From Balamuthia mandrillaris (lineage: Eukaryota > Discosea > Longamoebia > Balamuthiidae), in contig JAVKOQ010000183.1 of assembly GCA_031835245.1 (NCBI GenBank), forward strand, positions 10,001 through 74,000: DNA of 64,000 nt, read 5' to 3'. Within the stretch, counting starts at the first letter, position 1; every line of letters starts with the position of its first letter. Of the stretch, positions 1 through 11,853 are shown one piece after another. Both the position numbers and the translations under genes were made by a program. The notes beneath the pieces were generated by a model, which saw only the letters and a list, made by a program, of their open reading frames with translations, ran no database searches and was not told the origin of the DNA.

Positions 1-88
1 TTCTGCTTCTTCTGCTTCTTCTGCTTCTTCTGCTTCTTCTTCTTCTTCTTCTTCTTCTTCTTCTTCTTCTTCTTCTTCTTCTTCTTCT
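1..88. repeat. TTCTGC / TTC microsatellite
   Basis: The window opens with four TTCTGC-type units that grade into a pure TTC run. On the + strand one frame reads Ser/Ala then poly-Ser, a composition used in true proteins here (RhoGAP, tuberin), so it could be coding or intronic. It lies at the window edge and cannot be resolved. Confidence 0.85.
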
Positions 89-144
89 TTCCCTCCTCTT
101 CCTCCTTTTTCAATACGTTGCTGATGAATGGTCTTCGCTTCTTT

Positions 145-193
<49 letters not shown>

Positions 194-205
194 CCTCTGA
201 ACAAG

Positions 206-472
206 ATCGAGAAAACCGTACGAGCCGTATGTGCCGAGTTACTATCCAAAAAGCACTGTCCCAACAAACACAGGAAGAAACAAATGTGTGCAGCGCTGCG
301 TAGGCTTGGTGAAAAGTATCAGCATGCTGGAAAGCAACAAACCTCTGGTGGCCCTCCCTTTGCTGACTTAGAGAGCATGGCTCAACGTGCTGCGCAAGAG
401 TCATGACCCCGTCTCCCATTCCATTTTTTTATTTTTACGGTCAGCCATTTAACCACAACATTAAACAGTTAT

Positions 473-519
<47 letters not shown>

Positions 520-581
520 GGCTGCTGTTCTCCTCATTCATTCTCATCAGTAAATACAGGGAGGATTGCTGTACAAGATAG
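206..581 (+). CDS. Possible last two exons of an unknown + gene (partial)
   Basis: A (CT)n tract at about 149-190 ends in a plausible acceptor (CTGAACAAG), followed by an open stretch at 206-399 that is basic and protein-like (motifs VRAVCAELL, KKQMCAALRRLG, FADLESMAQRAAQE). A second (CT)n tract at 475-517 ends in CTCTCCAG. Joining the donor at 399/400 (GTCATG, weak) to 521 keeps the frame and stops at 579-581. In this window (CT)n tracts lie on the sense strand of introns, which also argues for a + gene. No family recognised; the 5' part is outside the window. The weak donor keeps confidence low. Confidence 0.3.
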
Positions 582-690
582 TCGCCCACTGTATTCGACT
601 TTATTGTTTGTTGAAGGAAACAAACCAGCAGATGGGTATGAGCAATAATAATAATAATAATAATACTTATAAATAAAGGGAAAACACCAC

Positions 691-2679
691 TTATAGAGCA
701 TTATCCAGCACGGCCACCAGCTCCAACACCTCTGGGTCGCGTGGCTCTAAGCTTAGCGAGCTTCTAAAATCTGTTTGCATTGTTAGGCCGAGAGAGAGAG
801 GGAGAGGGAGAGGGAGAGGGAGAGGGAGAGAGAGGGAGGGGAGGGAGAGGAGAGGGAGAGGGAGAGGGAGAGGGAGAGGGAGAGGGAGAGGGAGAGAAGG
901 GAGAGGGAGAGGGAGAGGGGAGAGGGAGAGGGAGAGGGAGAGGAGAGGGAGAGGGAGAGGGAGAGGGAGAGGGAGAGGGAGAGGGAGAGAGGGAGAGAGG
1001 GAGAGGGAGAGGGAGAGGGAGAGAAGAAAGAGAGACATACCGCCTTTGGCTCCTTCTACATCTCCTTTCATATACCGCAGCTCTCCTCTGCAAGGAACAA
1101 CGTTGGCAAAACTGAGAAAATAGAGAAGAACAAAAAAAAAAGAAATACCTGAAACGAAACGCAAAAGCATCAGGACTTCTGTCCAACAAGTCATTAAGGA
1201 TGGTAATAGCCTCATCCAAGTTGTTATTGTCAGCCATGATTCCAGCTTTGATGGTATGTGCCTCATGACAGAGAGGATCGAGAGCGATGGCTGCTTCGCA
1301 ATCCTCCAAAGATTTGTTTGGTTGCGCGCTTTCGTAGAAAGTGTAGGCTCGCTCGACGAGGGCATCCACGTCATCGGAGTTGATTTGAATGGCAGCGGTG
1401 AGGTCCTGAATGGCTTTGGTGAGGTCTCCGAGGCAGCGATAGGCCTTGCCCCGGTGCTTGTAGGCCACACTGTAATTCGGTTGAAGGCGAAGGGCCTCCG
1501 TATGGTCCGCGATGGCTTTGTCCCAATGCTCCAGGTCGTGGTAGGCCAAACCTCTGTTGTTGTAGGCGCTGTAGGAGTCAAAGGGGTTTAGCTTGCGCTT
1601 CAGCTCGATGCAGGTACTAAAGTCCTCTATCTCTCCCATAACATCTTCTGTGAAGGAACGAACAAAGCCTCGCTGGTGGTATGCATCGGGGTTCTGCGGG
1701 TCGGATTGGATGGCCTCGTTTGCTTGTTTAAGTGCCCCTTCCATATCTCCTTGCAATACCAATATCTTGCTTCGCACTACCTTCTTTTCGGTTAGACTGA
1801 GAGCGTGATAGGACTCTGCTTTGTCTCCTTCTGCTTCTTGAGCGTCTTCTTCTTCATCTGCTCCCTCCACAGCCCGTAACCAATCCTCCTCTGCCGCTTT
1901 ACGATCTCCTCTGCTATATCTACATGTGCATTAGCGATAAAGATAAATTGTGAGAGAAGAATCAAGAGAGAGGCAGAGGGTAGAGAACAGAAAGAACTTA
2001 CTTGGCATTGCCGCGTCGGTTGTAAGCTTTTCGAAAGTCTGGGTTGAGACAAATGGCTGCGGTGTAGTACTTGCAGGCGCCACTAAAGTCACACTTCTTT
2101 TCGCACCGTTTGCCTCGTTGAAAGTACTCGTTTTCGCAAAGAGCTTTCCACTGTCGACATACCTACAATGCAACACGTTTAGCCATCGAAGAGAGGAGAG
2201 AAGAGAGGCCAGAAGAGAGAACGAGTGAAGAAGGGACGCACCAGGCCGCACTGAAAAAGGGAGTTTGGGTCAACCCTCTCCAGAATCTCGCAAATAATGT
2301 CATCTGGATAAATTGTAGCCTCTTCCACCATCTCTTCTTCCGCCTTGGCGAGCAGGATATCCTTCTCTTTTTGTTTTGCAAGCGCGTGGTGGTGGTCTTC
2401 ACTTTCAGATTCGTCTCCTCCTCCTCTCCGCTCCTGCAGCCCTATCGCAATAGAGGGGGATTGCTCTTGTTTTTGTGGAGGCATCTCGTGAGCCGTACTG
2501 CTGGGTCGTCCTTGCATCATCATCATGGTGGTGTTTGTTGGTCGTTGGGGAAGGGGTGAGAGGGGTGGTGGTGAGGGGTTAGCCCTTTTGTTGGTGAGCT
2601 GTCTGTCCTCTTCTTTCCTTCTACACTTTTTTTTTGTCAAAAAACGGTTTCCTGCTCGGTTTCTGCAGCAATTGACCAC
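691..2679 (-). CDS. F-box protein with C-terminal TPR repeats
   Basis: Four exons fit: 2679-2242, 2162-2002, 1919-1149 and 763-691, all with GT..AG borders that keep frame. After an acidic, His/Gln-rich N-terminus comes an F-box (YPDDIICEILERVDPNSL, then CGLVCRQWKALCE across the first intron). The rest is TPR repeats with typical signatures (YYTAAICLNPDFRKAYNRRG; AYNNRGLAYHDLEHWDKAI; AYKHRGKAYRCLGDLTKAI). F-box proteins bind SKP1 in SCF ubiquitin ligases and the TPRs would recruit the substrate; that role is inferred. The last intron (764-1148) holds a GGGAGA array. The acceptor TTTTAG/AAGC is chosen because it alone keeps an open frame to ...VAVLDNAL. The start is uncertain: Met at 2679 or a later Met in the low-complexity leader. 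Confidence 0.85.
790..1025. repeat. GGGAGA hexanucleotide array in an intron
   Basis: About 235 bp of GGGAGA units with occasional GGGGAGA, GAGAGG and GGGAGG variants. It lies wholly in the last intron of the F-box/TPR gene, whose sense strand therefore reads as CTCCCT pyrimidine repeats ahead of the acceptor. Reading it as protein (Gly/Glu or Ser/Pro/Leu) is an artefact. Confidence 0.95.
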
Positions 2680-2789
2680 ATGATGGAAAATTCTTGAAAT
2701 TCTCCAGATTTCCTAAATACCAAACGTGCCAAACATTCTATAAACGTAAAAGGAAAAAGAAAAAAGAAAAAAGAAAGAAGAGAGAGGTC

Positions 2790-5700
2790 ATGCTGATGTG
2801 GGAAGACCGAAGAGGCGACGGGAGGTCCCGCGGCATGCCTGCTCAAGGCCCCAACAACAACAACAAGAAGGGGATGACACGCAACTCCAATGCCCTCGGT
2901 AAGAAGAACAAGGCACCTTCAAGAAGAAGCGGCGGAGGAGGCTTACCGCAAAACTTGTACCGCAACGACAAAAGCTCGCGGCTGACCCTTTCTCCGGAGC
3001 ACGTCCTACCGCTGGTTACGTCCTCAAGGAACCGAGTGCACGCACTTTTGCTCCGCATGAGACCTAAAGAAGTAACTGTTCTTTCACCCCCTTTTTTTCT
3101 AAAGTCACTCCGTTAAACATCCCTTTTTGATGTCACTTTTTTTTTCTGACCATACATAACACCAACACAACAACGACAGAGGCTTTGCTTTCATGGAAAA
3201 ATAAGAGTGCGAGTGTACGAAGGCGCTGTGGAAGTGAACGGCGCTCTCTTGGAGGCTTCGCAGCAGTACCACACCCTCTTGTCGCCCTTTTCTTCCAGCG
3301 CGCTCGTCATTCGTGCCGTTGCTACCTCCAATTCTTCTTCCCCTTCCTCTGCTTCTGTGCAACAAAAAGAGAGTGGAGATAAAAGTAGGAAGAGAAAGAG
3401 AGGAGAAAGACGTGTTGTTGCAGTGGAGGACGACGCTGAAGATGAAGCTGCCGTGAGAGACTTGTTGCGCCTGAAGCGAGAACAAAGCTCCAGAGCGAAA
3501 GAGCAAGAGGCAGAAACAAAAGAAGAGGGAGAAGAAGTGGTTCTTATTCTGAAGTCGGCTCTGCAAGAAAAGAAACAGAACCGAGGGAACGCAAAGAGCA
3601 ATACTCACCAAAGCAAAAGACTGACATGCGACGAAGTGGGTGATGATGAAGAGGAGGACTACACCCCTAACCAGTATTTCTTTTCTGTACCAATGGTCAG
3701 ACGCTTGTTCTTGGATGAGTACTTGGAAAGAGAGGCTAACGCCTACAGTCGCGATGACGGTGATGGCGGTAGTGGCAGTGATAGCGATGAACGCAGTAAC
3801 GGTCCGATCGCGGGATATACTCCTATAGATGAAAACCAGGTTGAGGAAAATGAGGTTGTAGAGGATGGCGGTGAAGGCTCTGGAGCAGAATCTAGACAGG
3901 ATGAAGCAGTAGTGGAAGAAGAGAGAGCAGAAGAAATTGATGAAAGCAGATCAGCAAGCGAACCACAAAGCGGCGACCTAGAGCATACACCACGAAAGAA
4001 GCGACAAGTCCAGATTATTGGAGACGACGAAACTGAGATAATCTACATTTCAGATGATGAAGATGGAAATGCCAACAACGATGCTGATGTTTCGATTCCC
4101 GTTGGAGTTGGCTACTCCATAGAGGACGATGCAGACGACACCTCTGTCATACAGGAGCCGGTTGAGGCTGTGATGGATGTTGAAAAGAAATCAAAGCAAA
4201 AGCGGTCTAGAAAGGATGACTCCCCACCCGCTCCTCATCTTTTCTTCCGTATTCCTTGTTTCTATCCAGTATTTATTCATCCCCTGTTATTCTCGCATCT
4301 TTCGAACCCAAACTCAAAGCCACTAATATCTCTCTCTCGCTCTCTCTGAACCAGATATTCCCAAATCATGCTCCCAACGCACAACCCTTGCTCTTGTCTT
4401 CAGCGTGGAAGGGCCTTGTTAGGACGCTGTGTTCCGCCTCAGCACAACCCTCCTTCCCAATAATACTTATATGCGGTGCAAAACACACAGGCAAGTCCAC
4501 TTTTGGACAATTTCTTGTCAACTCACTTCTTCGCCAGTACGTTGCAAACTTTCCCTCTCCTCTGCTCTGCCCGATTCTAACGCCAAAACTCAGGCATTCA
4601 GCTGTGGCATTTCTGGATACGGACTTGGGACAACCAGAGTTTACACCTCCGGGTTTGATATCTCTTTTGCGGATTAAAAAGCCAATTTTTGGTACAAAAC
4701 TTCTCCTCTCTCTCTCTCTCTCTTATTCGTCTCACATAGTTACTTTTTATTGTCAAACTTATAGGACCAGCATGGGCTCATATGGCTCCTCCATTGAAGT
4801 ACAATTACTTATCAAACACAAATTATAATACGACAAGCTGACATTCAATAACAGGTCATATTATGTAGGAGACTCAACCGTGGAGGATTCGCCAGATCTT
4901 TACCTGGATGGTATTTACAGCCTCTTTGATCATTATCTTCATAATCTCTCTGCAACAATGCCTCTAGTTATCAACACGCATGGTTGGATTAAAGGTCAGT
5001 TTCTATGCCGCCTATACAAACTTGTGTTCAATTTTTTGATTATCGCGCACCTACAGGCTTGGGTTATGAAATGCTTCTGAGTATTACCAGACACATAAAA
5101 CCAACCCATATTGTTAATACCTACTCCCCCTCTGAACACATCAGCAATCCTTATGCCCAGATACCCCTCTTGGCAACCTTCTCTTCACCACCTATAGAAG
5201 ATAATTTTGCCAGCAGTCCCGTTTATGCTCCCTCCACCTATGCTCTACCTTCTTTCTCCCTTGAACCCCCTAAGTATGTTAGCCTCACCGTTATCCACCA
5301 ACCTTATTAATCGCTGTACTCTCTCAGAGTTTCCATAGCAGCAGCTGATGCACGAACCCTGCGTTTACTGGCTTATTTCTCTTGCAAAGCTGGAGAGGGG
5401 CACATAACCTCTCAAATCCCGTACCAGATACCGTGGCAGCTGCTACGGGTCAAAGTAATGAACGCAGATGTGCCAGCTAGCCAAGTTATGTATTCTCTGA
5501 ATGCTTCTATCGTGGCCCTTTGCGCGGATGATACTCCCTATCAGGTCTGCAATGCAGACTTCGTGGAGGAAAGCTCACCCTATCCTACCTTCTTAACGAC
5601 AATTCCCCTCGCCAACTGCCTTGGCTTAGGTTCGTTACTTACAGCAGAAGAAGTGGGCATGAGAGAACAGGCGAATCTAACCTTTACAACAATAACAGGG

Positions 5701-6085
5701 ATTGTTAGGGGCATTGATCCCGACAAACATTTATTCTATGTGAGCACCCCTATTCCATTAACACGACTCGAACAAGTAAACACTTTATTGCGGGGTGAGT
5801 TGCAAGTGCCCACCTTTATGCACGCCCAAAAGGTATCATCTCCCTTTTTGTTTGAGCTCGTTCTTTTCGTATGTTTTGTCTATTATTTTGGCGGAAATGA
5901 AGAAACCCGAGCTTTGGCGAAATAAACAAGCACCCGGTTTCAATGTTGCTGGCGCAGGATCGGCTGCCTACTTAGAGTTAGTTTGGCAGCGCCTCGTTGC
6001 CGCTGAAACCACAATTGGGTGCCTTTTCGGTTTGCTGTGCCAACTTAGTAGTTTTCAATCTGATCCATTTTTGCGTTTGTTTTAA
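2790..6085 (+). CDS. NOL9/GRC3-like: Polynucleotide 5'-hydroxyl kinase, NOL9/Grc3 type
   Basis: This family phosphorylates the 5'-OH end of pre-rRNA during ITS2 processing in the nucleolus. Exons seen: to 3071, 3180 to about 4235, 4355-4536, 4594-4691, 4765-4798, 4855-4994, 5057-5273, 5328-5832 and a last exon near 5900. The N-terminal beta domain has RVYEGAVEVNGALLEAS. Walker A is GAKHTGKST (near 4474) and the switch motif is FLDTDLGQPEF, followed by a YYVGD segment. The C-terminus has STPIPLTRLEQVNTLL and LQVPTFMHA, diagnostic of NOL9. A long acidic, disordered insert (about 3350-4200) separates the N-terminal strands from the kinase. The donor ending that exon, the start Met (2790 or 2835) and the last exon are not certain. 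The gene is tail-to-tail with the BRCT gene. Confidence 0.88.
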
Positions 6086-6390
6086 TTGCCACACAATCAC
6101 TCATTTCAAGAGTTGAACTTTTTGTGTTGCACTAATTCAATGGTGTTCTCTACCCACAGAATACTTTCACGAATGCGCCTTATTTCAGTGCGGAGTCGAT
6201 AGGCGTTGGTGCTGACAAACGAACCACTCGCAATAATCTTTTGCGTCGAAAAAATGTCGCCTCCGCTCGCCTTCGCGGCTAACAAACTCATAGTGGACAA
6301 AACCACTTTTCTTTGCCCAAACAAATGAAATAAGGAGAGCAACATTCTTTACATTAAAACAAAATTCTTTGCAGAACAAAACTTGGTGCG

Positions 6391-6458
6391 CTAAGCTAAT
6401 TGATGAGGCAGACGAAAAGCTACAATGCAATCCAACAACGTCTAAAAATAACATTAGA

Positions 6459-6497
<39 letters not shown>

Positions 6498-6951
6498 GAG
6501 AAGTGGCTTCCGAAACGTACAGCTTCAGTGATGGTGTGTGGGCGGGGCGTGGCTTCCGTGACAGGAGGCAGATTGGGAGTATCTCTGTGCCGAATGCAGT
6601 AATCGCTCTCAGCCGCGGTTTGCCCGATCTGACAAAGAGTAGTTAATACATCACCTTGGAACATAAAATAAAAAGGATGTGAATGCGAACCACGCCACCA
6701 CTTAATTCAATAAGGGAGGCGAGCGTCTCTGGTGGAGTGTTGATAGGCCTATGTACATAAAATATCTTCCCAAAGAACAAACCAGGAGCCTCAGCTTGGT
6801 TCGTTCGGTTTAGCCTTGAAGCCATGCTGCTTGGGAACTCGGTTACCAGCTCAAACGGTTCTTCAGGAAGCCATTTCCCAGCTTTCTTTGACTCTAGTAC
6901 CCAATCAAAAGACACAACCCTATGAATTTTCAATCAGCTACGCGACATACT

Positions 6952-6992
<41 letters not shown>

Positions 6993-9900
6993 CAATCATA
7001 CCAAAGTCCTAAAGCCAATGCTTTGAGAACTTTTACAGTGCGCTTTTTCTCTCCAACAACCAGGTGAGTGGCCTGTATTTCCCACTGCTGTTTGGCCAAC
7101 TTGAACTCCGGATGGTTGCGGACCATTGCCATGAAGATTTGGCTCTGGCGAGCTGTCAGGCAGGTGCTTAGCAGGTAACCTCTTACAGCGACATTAGGTG
7201 CTACAGGTGTTCCATCTTCCTCTTTGCTTTTTTTCTGTTTGTGGGGTTCATGACTTTCGTCAGGAGGAGAAGAAGATGGATGCTTTTGTTTTTTAGAGGG
7301 TCTTGGTGTGTCTTTGGAGGCATTTGTAGATTGACGAAGGGATGGTGGTGACATGGAGAGCCGCCGTTTTTTGGTAGGCTCGCTTGTTCGCTGGAGTTTG
7401 TTCTCCTCTTCAGCGGTAGGCTCGAACAGAGAACAGTAGCTGTTGCTTTTCTTGGAAAGCTTTGCTTTAGAGGGGGAGAACACGGCCAATTCCATTTTGG
7501 GATCCCTCTTCGAGTTGTCAGTGCTGTTGGTCTGCAATCGAGCCGCTTTGCTGGAGGGCTCTGTTGGCTCGTGTCGTTCCGATAATTTACGTTTTTCAGG
7601 AGTATTTCTGCTTTTGTTGGCAGCTTTCCCTCCCTCGTCTTCATCTCCTTCTTTTTCTTCTTCTTCTTCCTCATCCTCTGCTTCGGATATCTCAGAGGTT
7701 GAGCTGCCTTCTCCGCCCGGCCTACTTTGCCTCTCTCGCTTTTTGTGTTTGCTATGAGGGGTGCCGGCAGTCCGTTTTCGCTGTCGTTTTTGAAGGGGTG
7801 TCTTCGCATCCTGAAAGTCTTCTGAAGAGTCGTGGCGTTGCAACTGCGGCTCACTTATCGCTGAATGCTGTTTGTCATTTGGCGGTGAAGATGTGATGCC
7901 TTTGCTCTGGTCAGAGGTTGTTTGTGCAGGTTTTCTTCGGGAGTTGGTTTCTTTCAGGTTCTCTCTTTGTGCTTTGCGAGGGCTCTTCGTCTCTGCAAAC
8001 TCTTCGCTTTCTTGTTCGTCAGCATCGACCGGATGAGAGCCGGCTCCTCGTAAAATCTTCTCCAGCTGCGAACCACCAACCCATTTTGAAAATGCTGCTC
8101 GCAGGTGCTTGTCTGGTTTAGCGCCATTGCCTCCCTTGCTACTGCTTCCACCCTCAGTACCACGACCACCAACACTAGCGCTGCTGGTTTCCGACGAAGG
8201 AGAGGCAGTGAGGATAGATTTGCGTCGCTTATCTGAGTCCAGGAACCGGGTTTCTTCCTCTTCCAAACTTTCCAATTCAGTGTTAGGCGGCGGTGGAGGA
8301 AGGGAAGGGCCGCTATCGCTGGTGGTGATAGGGCTGCTTAACGGAGAAAAGTTCTCGGGCAAAATGGGTGGCTGACTGTCAGGGGCTAGCAGCTGAGATC
8401 CTGGTTCAGATTCCTCCAGCGATAACGGCTGTGAAGGAAGCAAAGGAGACAGTGGCGGGGAACGTGCAGAAAGTTCTGCCTCCTCTTCGTCTTCTTTCGC
8501 TTTATCTTCTCCTTCATCTACCCGATTCACGAGGTCACTTGTAACATCCTTTCTTAATTCTTTGTTGACGTCTTCTCGCTCTTCCACTTTTTCAGTTGCA
8601 ATATTTGTCGTTCGAAACTTGTCCTGTTTCGGCATACCTTCTGGGAGTAGAACGTGCCTTTCTTGCTGAGACTGCTTCTCTTCGTCATCTTCTGAGACAA
8701 GCTCTTCCTCTGCCTCCGCATCTGCCAATTGAGAGAGTTGAGAGATCTGCGAAAGTTGGGAAAGGAGGCTGCCTGTGTTGGGAGTTCCAGACTGCAGTTC
8801 AGAGGGAGTTGAGGAAGTGAGCGGAGAACTGTTAATCTCCTGGGAGGACAGTGAGAACGAAGCGTCCTTGGATGGAGTTATTTGTTCATCCCACTCCCCA
8901 AGAACGAAGAGGTTTTCATCATCTGACGCTTGCATTGGCGAGGAGGTTTGAGGTTTTTCCTTGTCATCAATTTGCTCTTGTTCCTGTTGCTTTACATCGG
9001 CGTCTTCCTTCCGCTCTTCAAGTTCTTGTTCTTGCGTTAGTGCTTTCGGGTGTGTTTCGACACGTTTTTGGTCTTGTTGTTGAATGCTTCTCCGTTCGCT
9101 TTCTTGCTCCACTACTTCTGGTCCACCTGGGTGTTGCTCGCTAGTGACCTCTTGTTCCATGCGAAGTCCCACGTCTGTTGCTCTCTCTTGTTTCTGTGCT
9201 TGTTCCGGCTCAAAAAGATTTCGCCCTCGCTTCCGTTCACGTTCTCCTTTTCCCTCTTTTTGGTGTTCTTGTTCACTTGGTATTTCAGGCTCACGTTTTC
9301 TCTCGCTCTGTGTTCGTTCTCTTTCTCTCTCTTGCTCCAGTTCTTGTTGTTGTACAATTTGTTCTAGTTCCCATTGCCTTGCTTGTTCGTGTTGTCTTTC
9401 TTGCTCGCGTTTTCTTTCTCTTTCTCGTTCTTGCTCTTGCCGTTCTCGTGCTTGCTCTTGTTCTCTTGCTAGTTGTCTCTCTTGTTGTTGCTCCTGTGCT
9501 CCAGCTTGTTCATGTTGTATTTCTAGTTCCTCAATTCTTTGTTGGTTTCGTATTATTTCCTGATCTCTCGCTCGTCCTTCTTGTATTCTCTTTGCTTCTA
9601 GTTCTCTCGCTCGTATTCTTTCTCTTTCTTCTTGCTCTTGTTGTATTTGCAGTTCTCGAATTCTTTCTTGTTCTCTTGCCTGTTCTTCTCGTTCTCTCTG
9701 GATTTCCATTTCTCTCCGTTGTATACTCTCCCGTTCCTTTGCTTGTTCTGCTCGTTCTCTTTGCATTTCCGCTTCTCTCTGTCGAATTATTTCCTCTTCT
9801 CTAGCTCGTTCTTCTTGCTCTCTTTGAATTTCCAATTCTCTATGTCGTATCGCTTTCTCTTCTCTTGCTCGTTCTTCTTGCTCTCTTTGAATTTCCGCTT

Positions 9901-10711
9901 CTCTCAGTCGAATTCTTTCCTCTTCTCTAGCTCGTTCTTCTCGCAATCTTTGTATTTCTAATTCTCTCTGCTGTGTTCTTTCTTGTTCCTTTGCTTGTTC
10001 GTCTCGTAATCTCTCTAGTTCTCGGTTTCGAAGTCTTTCTTGTTCTTCTCGTTCTCTCTGTATTTCAAGTTCTTGCATTTGTTCTTTGTGTCGTTCCTTA
10101 GCTTTTTCCCGGTCGCTTTCTAGCTCCTGTTCCTTAAGTGCTCGCGCTCTCGCTTCCTCTCGTTCTCTCTTCTGGTGCTCGCGCTCTCGTTCTCTCTGAA
10201 GTTCCAGTTCTCGCATTCTCTCTCGTTCGTGTTCTTGTTCTCTGGCTTTTTCCTGTTCACTTTCTCGCTCTTGTTCTTTCAGTGCTCGCTCTCTTGCTTG
10301 CTGTCGTTCTCTCTGAAGTTCCAGTTCTCGCATTCTCTCTCGCTCTTTATCTAATTCTCGCGTGTTTTGCCGTTCTCTTTCTCGCTCCTGTTCTCTCAGT
10401 GCTCGCTCTCTTGCTTGCTCTTGCTTCCGTTCTCTTTCTAGCTCTTGTTCTCGCAACACACGGAGTCTTGCTTGCTCTTGTTCCCTCGCTTGTTCTCGTA
10501 CTCGATCCCTTTGTGTTTCCAACGCTCGTGCCTGCTGGACTTGTTCTTTTTTTCGCATGGAGTCTCGTTCTTTGGCCTGTCGCTCCTGCTGCCTGTGAAG
10601 TACATCTTCTGGCGGCTGGCTTTGACTGGATACATCGGTTTGACGGGTTCTTACTGTGCGCCGCTCCTCTAGCAATGGGTCTGCTGACACCACCCCACTC
10701 CTCTTTTGCAT
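6391..10711 (-). CDS. Glu/Arg/Gln-rich protein with C-terminal tandem BRCT domains
   Basis: Exons: 10711-7002, 6919-6699, 6654-6521 and 6441-6391. About 500 N-terminal residues are almost only E, R, Q, K, A and L in heptad-like runs, predicted to form a long charged helix or coiled coil. A disordered acidic Ser/Pro/Lys region follows. BRCT1 has ATHLVVGEKKRTVKVLKAL then WVVSFDWVLESKKAGKWLP; BRCT2 has LFFGKIFYVHRP, LASLIELSG and the last helix TLLDCIVAFRLP. The THLV/RT-KVL/W-ES-GKWL pattern is that of MCPH1/MDC1-type tandem BRCTs, which bind phosphopeptides at DNA breaks. A nuclear damage-response role is inferred. The intron at 6655-6698 is only 44 bp. The start at 10711 is doubtful because the frame stays open upstream and may be spliced to the dynamin-like exons. 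Confidence 0.82.
9080..10590 (-). repeat. Degenerate E/R/Q-coding internal repeat
   Basis: Within the first exon of the BRCT gene the sense strand is an imperfect tandem of GAG/GAA, CGA/AGA and CAA codons. Units such as EQERERER and RELEIQREREEQ recur about every 20-25 residues. The regular alternation of acidic and basic residues is typical of single alpha-helix or coiled-coil segments. The many short + strand frames here are mirror images of this repeat. Confidence 0.85.
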
Positions 10712-11807
10712 TGTTTTCCTGTGTTGATTACAGTCATTAGAGTCCTCAAAAGAATGCAGGAAATAGATACAAAGGTAATAGTGTACAAGTGCCACTTTTG
10801 GAGGATGAGCTTGTTCGTGTGAAATTTGGCAGTGGGTCCTGCAAAAAACGGTCCAAGCTTGTTCAGCCGCTCAAACATTTGTTGCTGTCCTTCGTGGAGT
10901 ATCTGCCTGTAGCGTTCATCACTTATCCGAAATACGTACTCCATAAATTCCTCTCCCAAATTGTGGAAGCTGATATCAAGTAAGCAACATAAAACGCTTA
11001 GCTATCATGAAAAAAAAAAGCTAAGTACATACATAGGATACAGCAGAAAGGAATTCAACTTGCAGCGCGTGTACTTCATGAAGAAGAAGCCAATTCCCCT
11101 AAACAGCATTTGACAAGCTTTTACAATGTTTTCATGAGTAGTTTCAGCTCTAGTCTGACGTCCAGAAGCTGCACCATCTTGAGAGACTGAGGTGCCTTCC
11201 ATCAGCATCAGTACTCTTTGCTTTGTTTCCTCAGGGCTTGGATGAAGAAGATGATCCCTACACCGCCTCAGTGATTAACCACTGGATGTCTGAAGTCAAA
11301 CAAATAACAAATATCAATACATACGAGCTTACTCCAGAAGGAATATTGTTCATCAAGTCCCAGTCTACAAAGCGGCTCAAGTTCCTAAATCCATCTTGGA
11401 ACTGTTCCTCGCATTTGCAGCCCAGCTTATCTACAAAGGCGTAGAAGCACAATTTGAGTTCCTCTATGAGGCCATCGTAGAAGCCGACGGTTACTGCCGA
11501 GCAGCTCTCATGCTCGTTGTGTTCATCAAACATCTCATGTTCGTTGAATCCTTCTTTTTCCTTTTCTCTTCGTTGTTGCTGGTGGCCGTCCGTCTTTGAT
11601 GATGGCAAACGAGCATGACGCACCATCTCCAAGTTTATCACCTCAACAGCAATGTCAAATACTCGCTTTAACACAAACTTACAGCGTTGCAGCACCACCT
11701 CAGCCAAAGGCAGCAGTATCTTTTGCGTTTTGATGTGTACTATTTCACTGCTCTGTGGCATCAGCGATGACAATGGTCAGTACCACACCATATCATCCAT
11801 GAGGGTC

Positions 11808-11853
<46 letters not shown>

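Noticed and set aside
780-1115. + strand frame rich in Gly/Glu/Arg
   Set aside because: Translation of the GGGAGA intron array of the F-box/TPR gene.
9178-9961. + strand hydrophobic frames (Leu/Val/Phe/Ser)
   Set aside because: Mirror of the E/R/Q-coding repeat of the BRCT gene; antisense of Glu/Arg codons gives Leu/Phe/Ser.
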